A stretch of 64,000 bases of DNA, taken from contig JACCWE010000109.1 in the NCBI GenBank assembly GCA_013697785.1, positions 1-64,000 of the forward strand, written 5' to 3'. This stretch comes from Gemmatimonadaceae bacterium. GTDB taxonomy: Bacteria > Gemmatimonadota > Gemmatimonadetes > Gemmatimonadales > Gemmatimonadaceae. The translations under genes were made by a program, and so were the position numbers. How positions within the stretch are numbered: position 1 is the stretch's first letter; each line of letters opens with the position of its first letter. The notes under the pieces were generated by a model. That model searched no databases. It had not been told where the DNA came from and saw only the letters and a program-made list of their open reading frames with translations. Below are positions 19,806 to 28,554 of this stretch, one piece after another.

Positions 19806-21311
19806 CTACTGCACCTGGACCTGCACCACCTCGCCCGTCTGATCCGCCGTCCCCGTCGTGATCACGAGATATCTCCGTGGATTCCTGCTCTCGCCCTGCA
19901 CGAGCTGCCGGATCGGGCCGACCGCGTTCACGATCGCCGCACCGGCGAGGTTCGTCGTAAACGAAGCGAGCGATTGCAGATCGCCGCGACCGTTCTGCAG
20001 CGTCGAGAGCACGAGGACGTACGATGTTTTTGGCTTGAGCCCCGTCACCGCCGCCTGCACGATTTGCGTCAGCCCCTGATCGAAGATCGTCACGCTCGTT
20101 GGTCCCATATCCGCAACCTTCGCCTTGCCATTGCTCGGCGGTCCCAGCGAGAGATGCACGGCGTGGCCGGCGTCCTCGAGCGGCTGCAGATTGCCCTTCC
20201 CGCTTCCCGACGGCACGGCGTTCGGGACGTACGCAAGCGCCTGCGGCGCCTGTCCGATGGGAATCGTCGCGATCACCTTGTTCGACGCGGTGTTGATCAC
20301 CGATAGCGCGTCGCTGTTCTCGAGCCCCACGTACATCATGCTCCCATCGCCCGATGGCCAAATGCCGTGCGGCAGCTTGCCGACGGGAATGGTCGCGACC
20401 TTCGAGAAGTCCGTCGTCTTGAAAACCTGAACCTGATTCAATCCGCCCACTGTCACGTACGCGAAGATGCCCGCGGGAATGTTCGCGAAGTTCACATGGT
20501 TCGTGACCGGTCCAGTGTCGAGGATCTTCTGGATCTTGAATGGCGGATGCGCATCGAACACCACGGTATGTCCGATGTCCTTGAGCGTGAACCACACCTG
20601 CCTGCCGTCCGGGGTGGCCGCGATGTTCGGGCAGAAAGGGCTTTCCTGCTTGATGGTCGCGACGATCTTGTGGTCGGCGACGGTGATGATCGATAGCTGC
20701 GGCGTGAACGACGAGCAGACGTAGCCATACTTTCCGTCAGGCGAAAAAATCTGCATCCCCGGGCCCGGGGGAACAGTGATGCGCGTCTTCTCCGCGTACG
20801 TCTTTCCATCGAGGACTGCGACGTAGTCCTCGCCACGCACGGTCACCCAGACCTCGCTTCCGTCGGGAGTGAAGAACGCTTCGTGCGGCGATCTGCCAAG
20901 ATAGGTCACGTGCTTCACCGAGTTATTGGACGTCTCGATGAAGGAGACCGAGTTGCTTCCCACGGAGACGACGGCGAGCGTCGTATGATCCGGTGAATAG
21001 CCCATTCCGTGCACGAGCAACTCGCCCTTGTACAGTGGGCTCATGTTGCCGGGCTGGGGATCACCCAGGCGGATGACGCCGAGGAGGGTGTTGTCGTCGG
21101 GGTTGATGACGGAGACGGTATTCGAGAACTGCTCCGCCACGTACACGCGATCGTGACTGGTGACGGGAATCGCGCCGTCCGTCACGGAGCCGGGAGACTG
21201 TCCAGGGCCTGTGGGTGTGAGCGGCGGAGGATTCTTCTGCGCGCGAGCAAGGGAGGCGGTCGCGAGAATGAGCATGGTGGCCAGCGCAATCACCTTCGAG
21301 TTGCTGCTCAT
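19806..21311 (-). CDS. Secreted YncE-like beta-propeller protein
   Basis: A 501-aa exported protein: a signal peptide (about 1-24, cleaved near LARAQ), then seven-bladed YVTN/YncE-like propeller repeats (about 50-370). The blades show recurrent patterns such as NTVSVINPDDNTLLG, SVSFIETSNNSV and ALSVINTASNKVIATIPIG. A C-terminal fibronectin-like or sandwich domain (about 385-500) follows. The ATG at 21309-21311 lies one base after the TGA of the DUF305 gene, with GGGGAGAAG just upstream as ribosome site, so the pair is translationally linked. YncE-type propellers with DUF305 partners occur in metal- or redox-stress loci, but no metal ligand set can be assigned here. Confidence 0.88.
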   Translation of the reverse strand: MSSNSKVIALATMLILATASLARAQKNPPPLTPTGPGQSPGSVTDGAIPVTSHDRVYVAEQFSNTVSVINPDDNTLLGVIRLGDPQPGNMSPLYKGELLVHGMGYSPDHTTLAVVSVGSNSVSFIETSNNSVKHVTYLGRSPHEAFFTPDGSEVWVTVRGEDYVAVLDGKTYAEKTRITVPPGPGMQIFSPDGKYGYVCSSFTPQLSIITVADHKIVATIKQESPFCPNIAATPDGRQVWFTLKDIGHTVVFDAHPPFKIQKILDTGPVTNHVNFANIPAGIFAYVTVGGLNQVQVFKTTDFSKVATIPVGKLPHGIWPSGDGSMMYVGLENSDALSVINTASNKVIATIPIGQAPQALAYVPNAVPSGSGKGNLQPLEDAGHAVHLSLGPPSNGKAKVADMGPTSVTIFDQGLTQIVQAAVTGLKPKTSYVLVLSTLQNGRGDLQSLASFTTNLAGAAIVNAVGPIRQLVQGESRNPRRYLVITTGTADQTGEVVQVQVQ

Positions 21312-21312
21312 C

Positions 21313-21681
21313 TCACTTCTCCCCGTTGCCGGCGGCTGATTCGCCCGGCGCGGCCATACGCATCGCGACGATCTCCTGCTGCTGGGTGATGATCATCTCC
21401 TGCGCGAGGCGCCGTAGCTGCTCGTTCTTTCCGTGACGAAGCTCGGATCGCGCCATCGCGATCGCACCCTCGTGGTGCGGGATCATCATTGCGGCGAAGT
21501 CCGCGTCGGCGCTGCCGTGTGACGTGATCCGCATGCTCGACATCATCGTCGACATCGCCTCACTGCACTCGGCGAGGAGCGGAGATTCGTAGGGACGCGC
21601 GCCGACGAGGGCAGCGCAGGCGACGAGGGAGGCGATCGCCATCCACTTCGTGCGTGTGATGTTGGGCACTCCGGTCTCCAT
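21313..21681 (-). CDS. DUF305 family secreted protein
   Basis: A 122-aa protein with a hydrophobic N-terminal segment (about 13-28) that may be a signal peptide or anchor. The rest is a DUF305 ferritin-like four-helix region: DFAAMMIPHHEGAIAMA, then LRRLAQEMIITQQQEIVAM. The His-His and Met residues in MMIPHHEGA are the conserved family core and are thought to bind metal such as copper in some members. It is shorter than two-repeat DUF305 proteins and has a single repeat. It is the first gene of the pair with the propeller protein. Confidence 0.88.
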   Translation of the reverse strand: METGVPNITRTKWMAIASLVACAALVGARPYESPLLAECSEAMSTMMSSMRITSHGSADADFAAMMIPHHEGAIAMARSELRHGKNEQLRRLAQEMIITQQQEIVAMRMAAPGESAAGNGEK

Positions 21682-21819
21682 TGGGGCATGCGCGCACGCT
21701 GATCGGCCGATCGCGCGGCGCCGTCGCTCAATGTTAAACGACGAATAAGCGACCCGATGACAACCTGCACCCGCGTCGGCGGCCGCCTACTGTGGAGAGG
21801 GTGGCGAGGCCCGGCCCGC

Positions 21820-22788
21820 TCAGAAGAACATGTTGAGCGCGATTGCCGGCGTCACGGACGATGCCGTGTTGTGCCCCCTCGTGATGATGCGCGCTGCCAC
21901 GAGCACACCAAAGTTCGGCGACCAGTTGTACTCGACGCCCGGCGCAAAGCCGAACGCATCGCTCGACCCCGACTCGAAAAAGACGCTCGGCGTCTCCGGA
22001 TCAACGCTGTCGAAGCCACTTACCTTCGTGCTCGTCCCGTGCCGGTAGGTGAGATCGAGCGCGAGCACCCAGCGCTGCGTCACACTGTACTCTCCCGCGA
22101 GATCGACGAACTGCGACATCCCCGGCTTCGCGCGCCCGCGGAAGCCGGCTCCCGTTCCGTAGACACTGACATCCTCTACGCGCACGCTGTTGGAGAAGGT
22201 GTGCGAGAGGTCGAGTCGCGTGCGGAGAATCCGGCCGTTGGGCATCCAGAAGAATCTCTGCGAGTAGAGTGAGAGCTGCGTCGAGTACGCGCCTCCGCCC
22301 ATCCCGTCAGTCGGTCTGCTGCCGAGCCTGTCGTACTTCCCTACCGGCAATCCCTCCTGAACGACGATCGCGGTCGTCGGCACCCAGCTGCCCTCGTGAA
22401 ATTGCGTCAGCCGATACTGCGCGAGGAGCGAGACATCGCCGACGCCGATTCCCGAGCTGTTCATTCCCTCGCTCACCATGTTGAAGCCGAAGGTAGGAAT
22501 TACTCCGACGGTGAAGTTGTTCGCGAGGCCGAAGTTGATGTACGTGAGCGATCCGAAGCCGTTGGAATGCGGCGTGCGCACATCGTAGATGTACGGCTCG
22601 ACGAGAAAGTGTCCGGGCGGTAGCGTATTCGGCGACGCGGCGAGCATCGGACCTGTCCACCATGCGTCGTTCGTCGACTGGCGTGCGCGCTCGCCGGGCG
22701 CGGCGCTCGTGGCAGTATCCGTGCTTTGAGCGCTCGCTCCCCGCGAAAGAGATGCGACCGCGATCGCGACTACAGTGAAAAATCGCAT
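21820..22788 (-). CDS. Outer-membrane beta-barrel protein, phenol-degradation MetA-like
   Basis: A 322-aa protein with a signal peptide (cleaved near GASAQ) and amphipathic strands throughout. The segment GHFLVEPYIYDVR, then FGLANNFTVGVIPTFGF and VGDVSLLAQYRL are typical of the family called MetA-pathway or transporter-like barrels. The protein ends in Phe-Phe, as expected for BAM recognition. It lies upstream of the DUF305/propeller pair on the same strand with a 138-bp gap, so it may be a separate unit. Function unknown; solute export or hydrophobic-compound passage is inference. Confidence 0.8.
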   Translation of the reverse strand: MRFFTVVAIAVASLSRGASAQSTDTATSAAPGERARQSTNDAWWTGPMLAASPNTLPPGHFLVEPYIYDVRTPHSNGFGSLTYINFGLANNFTVGVIPTFGFNMVSEGMNSSGIGVGDVSLLAQYRLTQFHEGSWVPTTAIVVQEGLPVGKYDRLGSRPTDGMGGGAYSTQLSLYSQRFFWMPNGRILRTRLDLSHTFSNSVRVEDVSVYGTGAGFRGRAKPGMSQFVDLAGEYSVTQRWVLALDLTYRHGTSTKVSGFDSVDPETPSVFFESGSSDAFGFAPGVEYNWSPNFGVLVAARIITRGHNTASSVTPAIALNMFF

Positions 22789-22819
22789 GAGAAATGGATG
22801 TGGTTTGGACGTTTCCGGC

Positions 22820-23809
22820 TCAAGTACCAGTGCGGGAAAAGTCCATGATCCAGTTCATCTCCCACGTCTTGCCGCCGTCGATCGAGAAGGATTGCTCCCA
22901 GCGCGCGCTGCGCTCCCCGCGGTGCGTCCAGAGAAAGCGCACGAAGATCATCCGCCCGTCGTAGCGCTCCTGGCTGTAGAACGCGCCGCGGCCGTCGATG
23001 AATGCGCCGGTCATCGGCGGATCGAGCGTTCCCGTCGCGTCGCTGGCCCAGCGAATCGTCCACCGCTGAGCGTCGGGCTCGTAGAGTCGGAGGGCGAGGC
23101 CGCGCAGCCGCACGCCGTCGGGGAGCACCGCGTCGTACTCCTCGAGATTGCCGTCGCCATCCCAGAAGGCGCTTTCCGTGACGTCGCCGTCGAACTCGTA
23201 CCACTCGGTGGCGAGAGCCAGGGAGGCGCGCAGCCGGCGATTGTGCACGCGCCAGCTGCCGTGGAGGTAGTCGAAGTCGCACGCTCCTTCGCGGGCGCGA
23301 ACCGGAGCTCGCATCGCGAAGACGTCGGCGTTCGCAGCGCGCGTGAACTCCATCTGCCAGTTGGTCTCCCACGTGGCACCGCCGTCCGTGGAGAATGCCT
23401 GCTCGAAGCGGCATGCATTGGCGCCCCGCGGTTCCCAGCGAAGTCGCAGAAAGATCGCGCGTCCCTCGAAGTCTTCGTGCGCGAAGAAGTCTCCGCGCCC
23501 GTTCGCAAAGCAGCCTACCGTGGGCACGCCGAGCTTCCCATCCGCGCGCGTCGCCCAGTGCATGCTCCACTGATGTGCACGAGGATCCCAGAGATGCAGC
23601 GACACCGCGCTGATGTGGCCGGTGGGTGCGTCGCCCTCCCACTCCTCGAGACAGCCCTGCCCGTCCCAGACCGCGCGCACCACCGACGTACCCTCGAATT
23701 CCGCCCACTCGTTCGAGCCGGTGAGCGGGCGCAGGAGGCGCCGATTGCGCACGCGCCAGCGGCCATGAAGAAAGTCGAAATCGCGTGAGATGATGTCCGT
23801 CGTCGCCAT
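22820..23809 (-). CDS. Cytoplasmic protein with two tandem DUF1579-like domains
   Basis: A 329-aa protein that is an internal duplication. Residues about 9-165 and 175-328 align to each other: both start DFDFLHGRWRVRNRRL or DFDYLHGSWRVHNRRL, then have a Trp-Asp-Gly (WDGxGxLEE) motif, an LxLWDP or LRLYEP strand, GxFxxGRGxFxxxE, and end with FSxDGGxTWExNW. This pattern is of the calycin-like DUF1579 type. No signal peptide. Residues that line a ligand pocket cannot be named. The gap to the barrel gene is 31 bp, so it may be in the same operon. Function unknown. Confidence 0.8.
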   Translation of the reverse strand: MATTDIISRDFDFLHGRWRVRNRRLLRPLTGSNEWAEFEGTSVVRAVWDGQGCLEEWEGDAPTGHISAVSLHLWDPRAHQWSMHWATRADGKLGVPTVGCFANGRGDFFAHEDFEGRAIFLRLRWEPRGANACRFEQAFSTDGGATWETNWQMEFTRAANADVFAMRAPVRAREGACDFDYLHGSWRVHNRRLRASLALATEWYEFDGDVTESAFWDGDGNLEEYDAVLPDGVRLRGLALRLYEPDAQRWTIRWASDATGTLDPPMTGAFIDGRGAFYSQERYDGRMIFVRFLWTHRGERSARWEQSFSIDGGKTWEMNWIMDFSRTGT

Positions 23810-23894
23810 TCGGAAACTTCCGGAGCACGCGAAGCTCGATCAACGTCCATCTGGCCGCGCGTGGATGAGACCATCCACTCGTGCCGACGACGGA

Positions 23895-24518
23895 TCAGTC
23901 GTCAATGTGGATGATCCCGCGCTGCAGCGCGATCGTCACCGCCTCGGTGCGATCGGCCGCGTCGAGCTTCGACATGATGTGCTTGAGATGAACCTTTACC
24001 GTCTCCTCGGTGCGGCCGATCACGCGTGCGATATCCTTGTTGCGGAGCCCCTTCGCCGCATAGGCCAGCACTTCGAGCTCCCGCGGAGTCAGATCCACCC
24101 GCGGCGTATACTCGGCCAGTCTCCCCGCGACAGGAGATGGGATCACCTTGCGGCCACCCGCGGCGTTGCGGACGGCGTTCACCACTTCGCGGCCGAGGGT
24201 GTCCTTGAGGAGATAGCCGCACGCGCCGGCATCGAGGGCGCGGTGAATATCGGCGTCGCCGTCGTAAGTGGTGAGCACGACTATCCGGCGATCGGGGTGC
24301 GCGGCGCGAATCTCACGAATTGCGGCGATTCCACCCATTCCCGGCATCCGGAGATCCATCAGCACGACATCGGGATCGAACTCCTGCTGCATTGCGACGC
24401 CTTCCGCGCCGTCGCTCGCCTCGCCGACGACATCCATGTCGGGCTCGTTCGTGAGCAGCGCGCGGATGCCGGCGCGAACCACAGGATGATCGTCGGTGAT
24501 CAGAACACTGATGCTCAT
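23895..24518 (-). CDS. NarL/LuxR-type response regulator (first of two paralogues)
   Basis: A 207-aa two-component regulator. The receiver domain (about 3-120) has Asp9/Asp10, the phospho-acceptor Asp55 in VVLMDLRMPG, Thr in VVLTTYD, and Lys in YLLKD. The C-terminal LuxR HTH (about 142-205) has the LTPRELEVLAYAAKGLRNKDIA signature. The ATG at 24516-24518 fits the receiver start; an ATG five codons upstream would add a non-homologous MLHTG. It is the last gene of the kinase-regulator-regulator set and closely resembles the next regulator. Confidence 0.95.
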   Translation of the reverse strand: MSISVLITDDHPVVRAGIRALLTNEPDMDVVGEASDGAEGVAMQQEFDPDVVLMDLRMPGMGGIAAIREIRAAHPDRRIVVLTTYDGDADIHRALDAGACGYLLKDTLGREVVNAVRNAAGGRKVIPSPVAGRLAEYTPRVDLTPRELEVLAYAAKGLRNKDIARVIGRTEETVKVHLKHIMSKLDAADRTEAVTIALQRGIIHIDD

Positions 24519-24597
24519 GCCAGTATGAAGCAACTCGCGCGGATTTCTCGCAATACCTCATTGGAGGTAGCACGACGGAGCGCCGACAAACTGCCCT

Positions 24598-25236
24598 TCA
24601 GCTCGTGTGAATGATCCCGCGCTCGAGCGCCACGGCCACTGCCTCGGTTCGATCGACGACGCCCAGCTTCGCGAGGACACTCTTCACGTGCATCTTCACG
24701 GTCTCCTCGGTGCGACCGATCTCGTTCGCGATCTCACGGTTGCGCAGGCCGCGCGCGATCATCGTCAGCACCTCGAGCTCGCGCGCCGTGAGCGAGACTC
24801 GCGCGCCGAACTCCGCCAGCTGCGCCGCCACGACCGTCGGGATCACCTGCTCGCCACGCGCCGCCGCGCGCACGGCATCGATGACCTGGCCGCCGACCAT
24901 ATCCTTGAGCAGATAGCCCGCCGCTCCGGCGTCGAGCGCACGATGGATGTCGTCGTCGCCGGCGTAGACCGTGAGTACAATGATCCTCGGCGCCGCCACC
25001 GAAGCGTCGTCCGTCGCCTCGCTCATGATCGCGCGGATCGCGTCGACGCCGTCCATCACCGGCATGTTGATGTCCATGAGCATCACGTCGGGATGCGTCT
25101 CGCGAAAGAGCTCGATGGCCTGTTGCCCATTGGCGGCATCGCCAACGAGCTGCATGTCGCTCTCGAGAGCGATGACGGCGCCCAGCCCTGCCCGAATCAT
25201 CGGATGGTCGTCCACAACGGCGATGCGAATCGTCAT
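24598..25236 (-). CDS. NarL/LuxR-type response regulator (second paralogue)
   Basis: A 212-aa response regulator. Receiver: Asp9/Asp10, phospho-acceptor Asp55 in MLMDINMPVMDG, Thr in IVLTVYAG, Lys in YLLKDM, and a short insert (SEATDDASVAAP) between alpha3 and beta4 that the paralogue lacks. HTH: the LuxR motif beginning LTARELEVLTMIARGLRN. The start at 25234-25236 is the ATG that begins the receiver. A separate truncated copy of a similar HTH lies at 33303-33416. It sits 61 bp downstream of the kinase gene, so it is the likely direct partner. Confidence 0.95.
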   Translation of the reverse strand: MTIRIAVVDDHPMIRAGLGAVIALESDMQLVGDAANGQQAIELFRETHPDVMLMDINMPVMDGVDAIRAIMSEATDDASVAAPRIIVLTVYAGDDDIHRALDAGAAGYLLKDMVGGQVIDAVRAAARGEQVIPTVVAAQLAEFGARVSLTARELEVLTMIARGLRNREIANEIGRTEETVKMHVKSVLAKLGVVDRTEAVAVALERGIIHTS

Positions 25237-25297
25237 GGATGCAAGAAGCCCCGGTGCAGCAGTCGCGGCAATACCTCCGATGAGTAGATCGCGCGAC

Positions 25298-28200
25298 TCA
25301 TGCACGCGCGAGAACGACGACCACAGTCGTCCCCTGCTTCGGCTCACTCGTGATCGTGAGGCGCGCTCCGATCAGCGCCGCGCGCTCGCGCATGCCGACG
25401 AGTCCGAAGTGTCCCCGTCCATCGGCGGCGAGGCGTGCCTCTGGCGTCGCACTCACGTCGAAGCCGCGGCCGTCGTCGCGGACGGTGAGCCGGAGCGCCG
25501 ACGGCTCGTACACGAGGCTGACGACGATACGCCTTGCCGCACCATGTCGAACGGCGTTCGCGATCGCCTCGCGGGCGATGCGGCCCAGCTCCTCTTCGAT
25601 GTGCGGCGAGAGCTGGCGCCGCTCGCCGGCGACGGCAAAGTCGAGAGCGATACGTTCCGTTCCAATCACTTCGCGCGCAGATCGTTCGAGCTTGTCGACG
25701 AGCGCGGAGCCGCCGAGAGTGGCGGGGGCGTTGATCGGCGCGCGCATGTCCCACACAGCCTGCCGCGCCTCGGTGAGCGTCTGGTCGGCGACGGCGACGA
25801 GGGCGTCGAGCGCGTGCGTCGACTCGTCATCGATGTTGCGCGTCTCGCTCGCCGCGGACGGCGAGGCCAGCGCGCGCTGCCTGCGCGCGCCGATCGCGCG
25901 CAGCTGCAGCGCAATGCCTGTGAAGCCCTGGAGCAGGGTGTCGTGGAGCTCGCGCGCCATGCGGGTGCGCTCCTCCACCACCGCGTGCAGGCGCGCCTCG
26001 AGCTGCTTCCGCCGGTAGCGCAGCACGAGCCAGATCGCGGCGGCCGCAATCGCAATCGCCAGTGAGATGAACCACCAGCGCTGCCACATCGCGGGGAGCA
26101 CGCGAAAGCGCAGCTTCGCTTCGTCGGCTCCCCAGCTGCCCCGCGCGGAGCGCGCGCCCACGCGCATCGTGTAGTGCCCGGGCGGGAGTCGCGTGAAGGC
26201 TGCGGTGCGCTGTGCGCCTGCATCCACCCAGGTGGTGTCGAGGCCATCCAGTCGATAGCGCAGTCGCACACCCGCGCCGTCGCTGAGGCTCACGCCAGTG
26301 TAACTGATCTCGATGCGACGAGTCTCCGCCGGGAGCTCGACGCCGTCGCGCGTCCCGGCGTTTTGTCCGTCGGCGGTCATCGTTTCGATGTGGACGAAGG
26401 GGCGGAGCGTGTCGAGTGGAACTCGCGACGGGTCGATAATCGCGAGTCCCCATGCCATCGAGAACCAAAGCATGCCATCAGGCGAGCGGAAAGATCCGGG
26501 CGAGGCGTCGAGTACGAAATCCTGTCCCGGTAGACCATCGGGCGCTCCGAAAGTGAGCGCGGAGCTGAGCTGCGTATCGCGCCCAGCCAGCACGGCATCA
26601 GACACGGAATCGAGATCGCCGAGCGAAAGTCGCGTGAGCCCGCGTGCGCCGGCGAGCCAGAGATGCCCCAGCCGGTCGCCCTCGATCGCGTCGACGTATT
26701 CATCGACGAATCCCTGCGCGCTTCGAAGCGCAACGAGCTTCCCATGCAGCACGCGCGTGGCCCGCCGTGTGTGCCCACCCAGATCGAGCCGCTCGTATCG
26801 GTGTGGATCGCGGTGATCAACGGCGCGGCGAGTCCGTCGGCCACGCGATACGTCTTTACCGAATCGCCGACGATGTGCGACAGGGCCGCGTTGCCGACCC
26901 ACATGTCCGTCGGCTTGTGCGTCCACAGGCGCATGGCGACGTTCTCCGCCAGCCCATCGCGCGTGGTGAAGTTTTTCGCGCTGAGCCGGCCGCTCCGCAG
27001 CCCGGCGAGTCTCGTGAGCCCACCGCGCGTGCCGATCCACAGATCTCCTCCGGGCGCATCTACAATGGAGAATACGGAGCCGGGCGCAACGCCCTCAGCC
27101 GCACCCACGTATCGCTGCGCGCCCGATGTCGTATAGTTGGTCGCGCCACCGCGATCCCATCCCGCCCACACGGATCCGCCCTCACCGCGCGCCAGCGTCG
27201 ACACGCGCCCGCGCTCGGCCTGCGCGACGGTCTTCAGCTGCGCGCGCCCCGCGACGACGCGGCCGCTGTACAACCCACCGGCTACGGGAGCGAGCCAGAG
27301 TTTCCCGCTCTCGTCGAGAAGAATCGCGCCCATCGCCGAGGCGGGGAGTCCGTCGCGAGTCGTGAGTGCCTGGAATGGAACCGGGTGGAAGCGATTGAGA
27401 CCGAGTCGCGTGCCCACCCAGACGTTGCCATCGCGATCGGCGAGGATCGCGATCGCGCGGTCGTCGGTGAGCCCATCGCGCTGCGTGAAGCTGGACGCGC
27501 GATACTCGCCGCTCTTCTGTTTTGCCACGCGAACGATGCCACCGCCGTCCGTCGCGAACCAGATCGCTCCGTCGCCGGTCTCCGCTGCGGCGTACACCGG
27601 ATGCGTTGGAAGTCCGCCCCAGAAGTCGGTCCTCGCCGTGAACGCACCGTCCGTGTAGCGAACGACGCCGGTCCGCGTTCCCACCCAGAGCGCGCCGTCG
27701 CGAGCGCGGAAGACCGTCGTCGCATGATCATCGCCAATGCCTTCAGCCTTGGCGAAGCGCGTGATGATTCCGTCGTGCACTCGTACGAGTCCGGCGCGAT
27801 CGTGCGCGATCCAGAGCGTGCCGTCGGGGTCGGCAACGATGCCGTAGCCGTCGCTTGCCGGCACGCCGGGAAGAGGGATGCGAACGTAGCGGCCGGCGAT
27901 CAGCTTGAACACGCTCCCGCGTACGGTGACACCATAGACGGTGCCCTTCCCATCGACGGCCAGCTGCTGCACTGCCTCGCCCTCGAAGGTCGTGTCCGTC
28001 ACACCGGGCCCGAACTCGCCATTGGCGTACGGCACCATGCCGCGATCGGTCGCGACCCACATGGTGTCGCGCCCGGCGATCTCCATCGGCCAGACCAGAT
28101 ATGCGAGACGGCCCGTGAGCACCGGAGCAGACGCCGGCGTGATCAGCTGGAAGCGAAGGCCGTCGAAGCGCGCCATGCCCGCGGATGTCGCGAGCCAGAG

Positions 28201-28434
28201 ATATCCGTCGGAGCTCTGAGCGAGGAAGTTGACGTTGTTCGCAGGGAGCGCGCTCGTCGTGCTCCCGGTCTGCCACGCGTCGAGGCGATAGCCGCCGAAG
28301 GCGACGGCGGGAGTCTGCGCGCTCGCAGGTTCCGGAGATGCCGCGACCACGGCGCATGCCAGGGCGCCTGCGATCGTCGCCCGTAACGATTGAGATATGG
28401 AGCGGCGCGGGTGGGGGAAGTACGGTAGATGCAC
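25298..28434 (-). pseudogene. Two-component sensor kinase (reg_prop / Y_Y_Y / HisKA_3), frameshifted near 26762
   Basis: Two frames form one sensor kinase of about 1040 residues. The first frame has a signal segment and then many two-component-propeller blades (GDLWIGTRGGLTRL-type repeats). The second frame continues the last blades (GHLWLAGARGLTRL), a Y_Y_Y domain (RLDGLDTTWVDAGAQRTA, LPPGHYTMRV), one transmembrane helix, HisKA_3 (ARELHDTLLQGFTGIALQL, His in ELHD) and an HATPase domain (NAVRHG, DDGRGFD). The switch is in the run CCC at 26761-26763: one extra G on the coding strand restores a continuous reading of the blade. The GTG at 28434 gives a normal signal peptide; the frame stays open to 28533. 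A periplasmic sensor for the adjacent regulators. Could be a sequencing indel. Confidence 0.85.
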
Positions 28435-28554
28435 GACAGTTATTTTCGCAATCGGTGACACGCGAGGCGATCGCGCATGAACAAAGTGCGCGCTCCGCGA
28501 TACGGGCGCCATAGCCAGCCCGCATCTCCCCATTGGAGGTGGCGCTTCTTTCCG

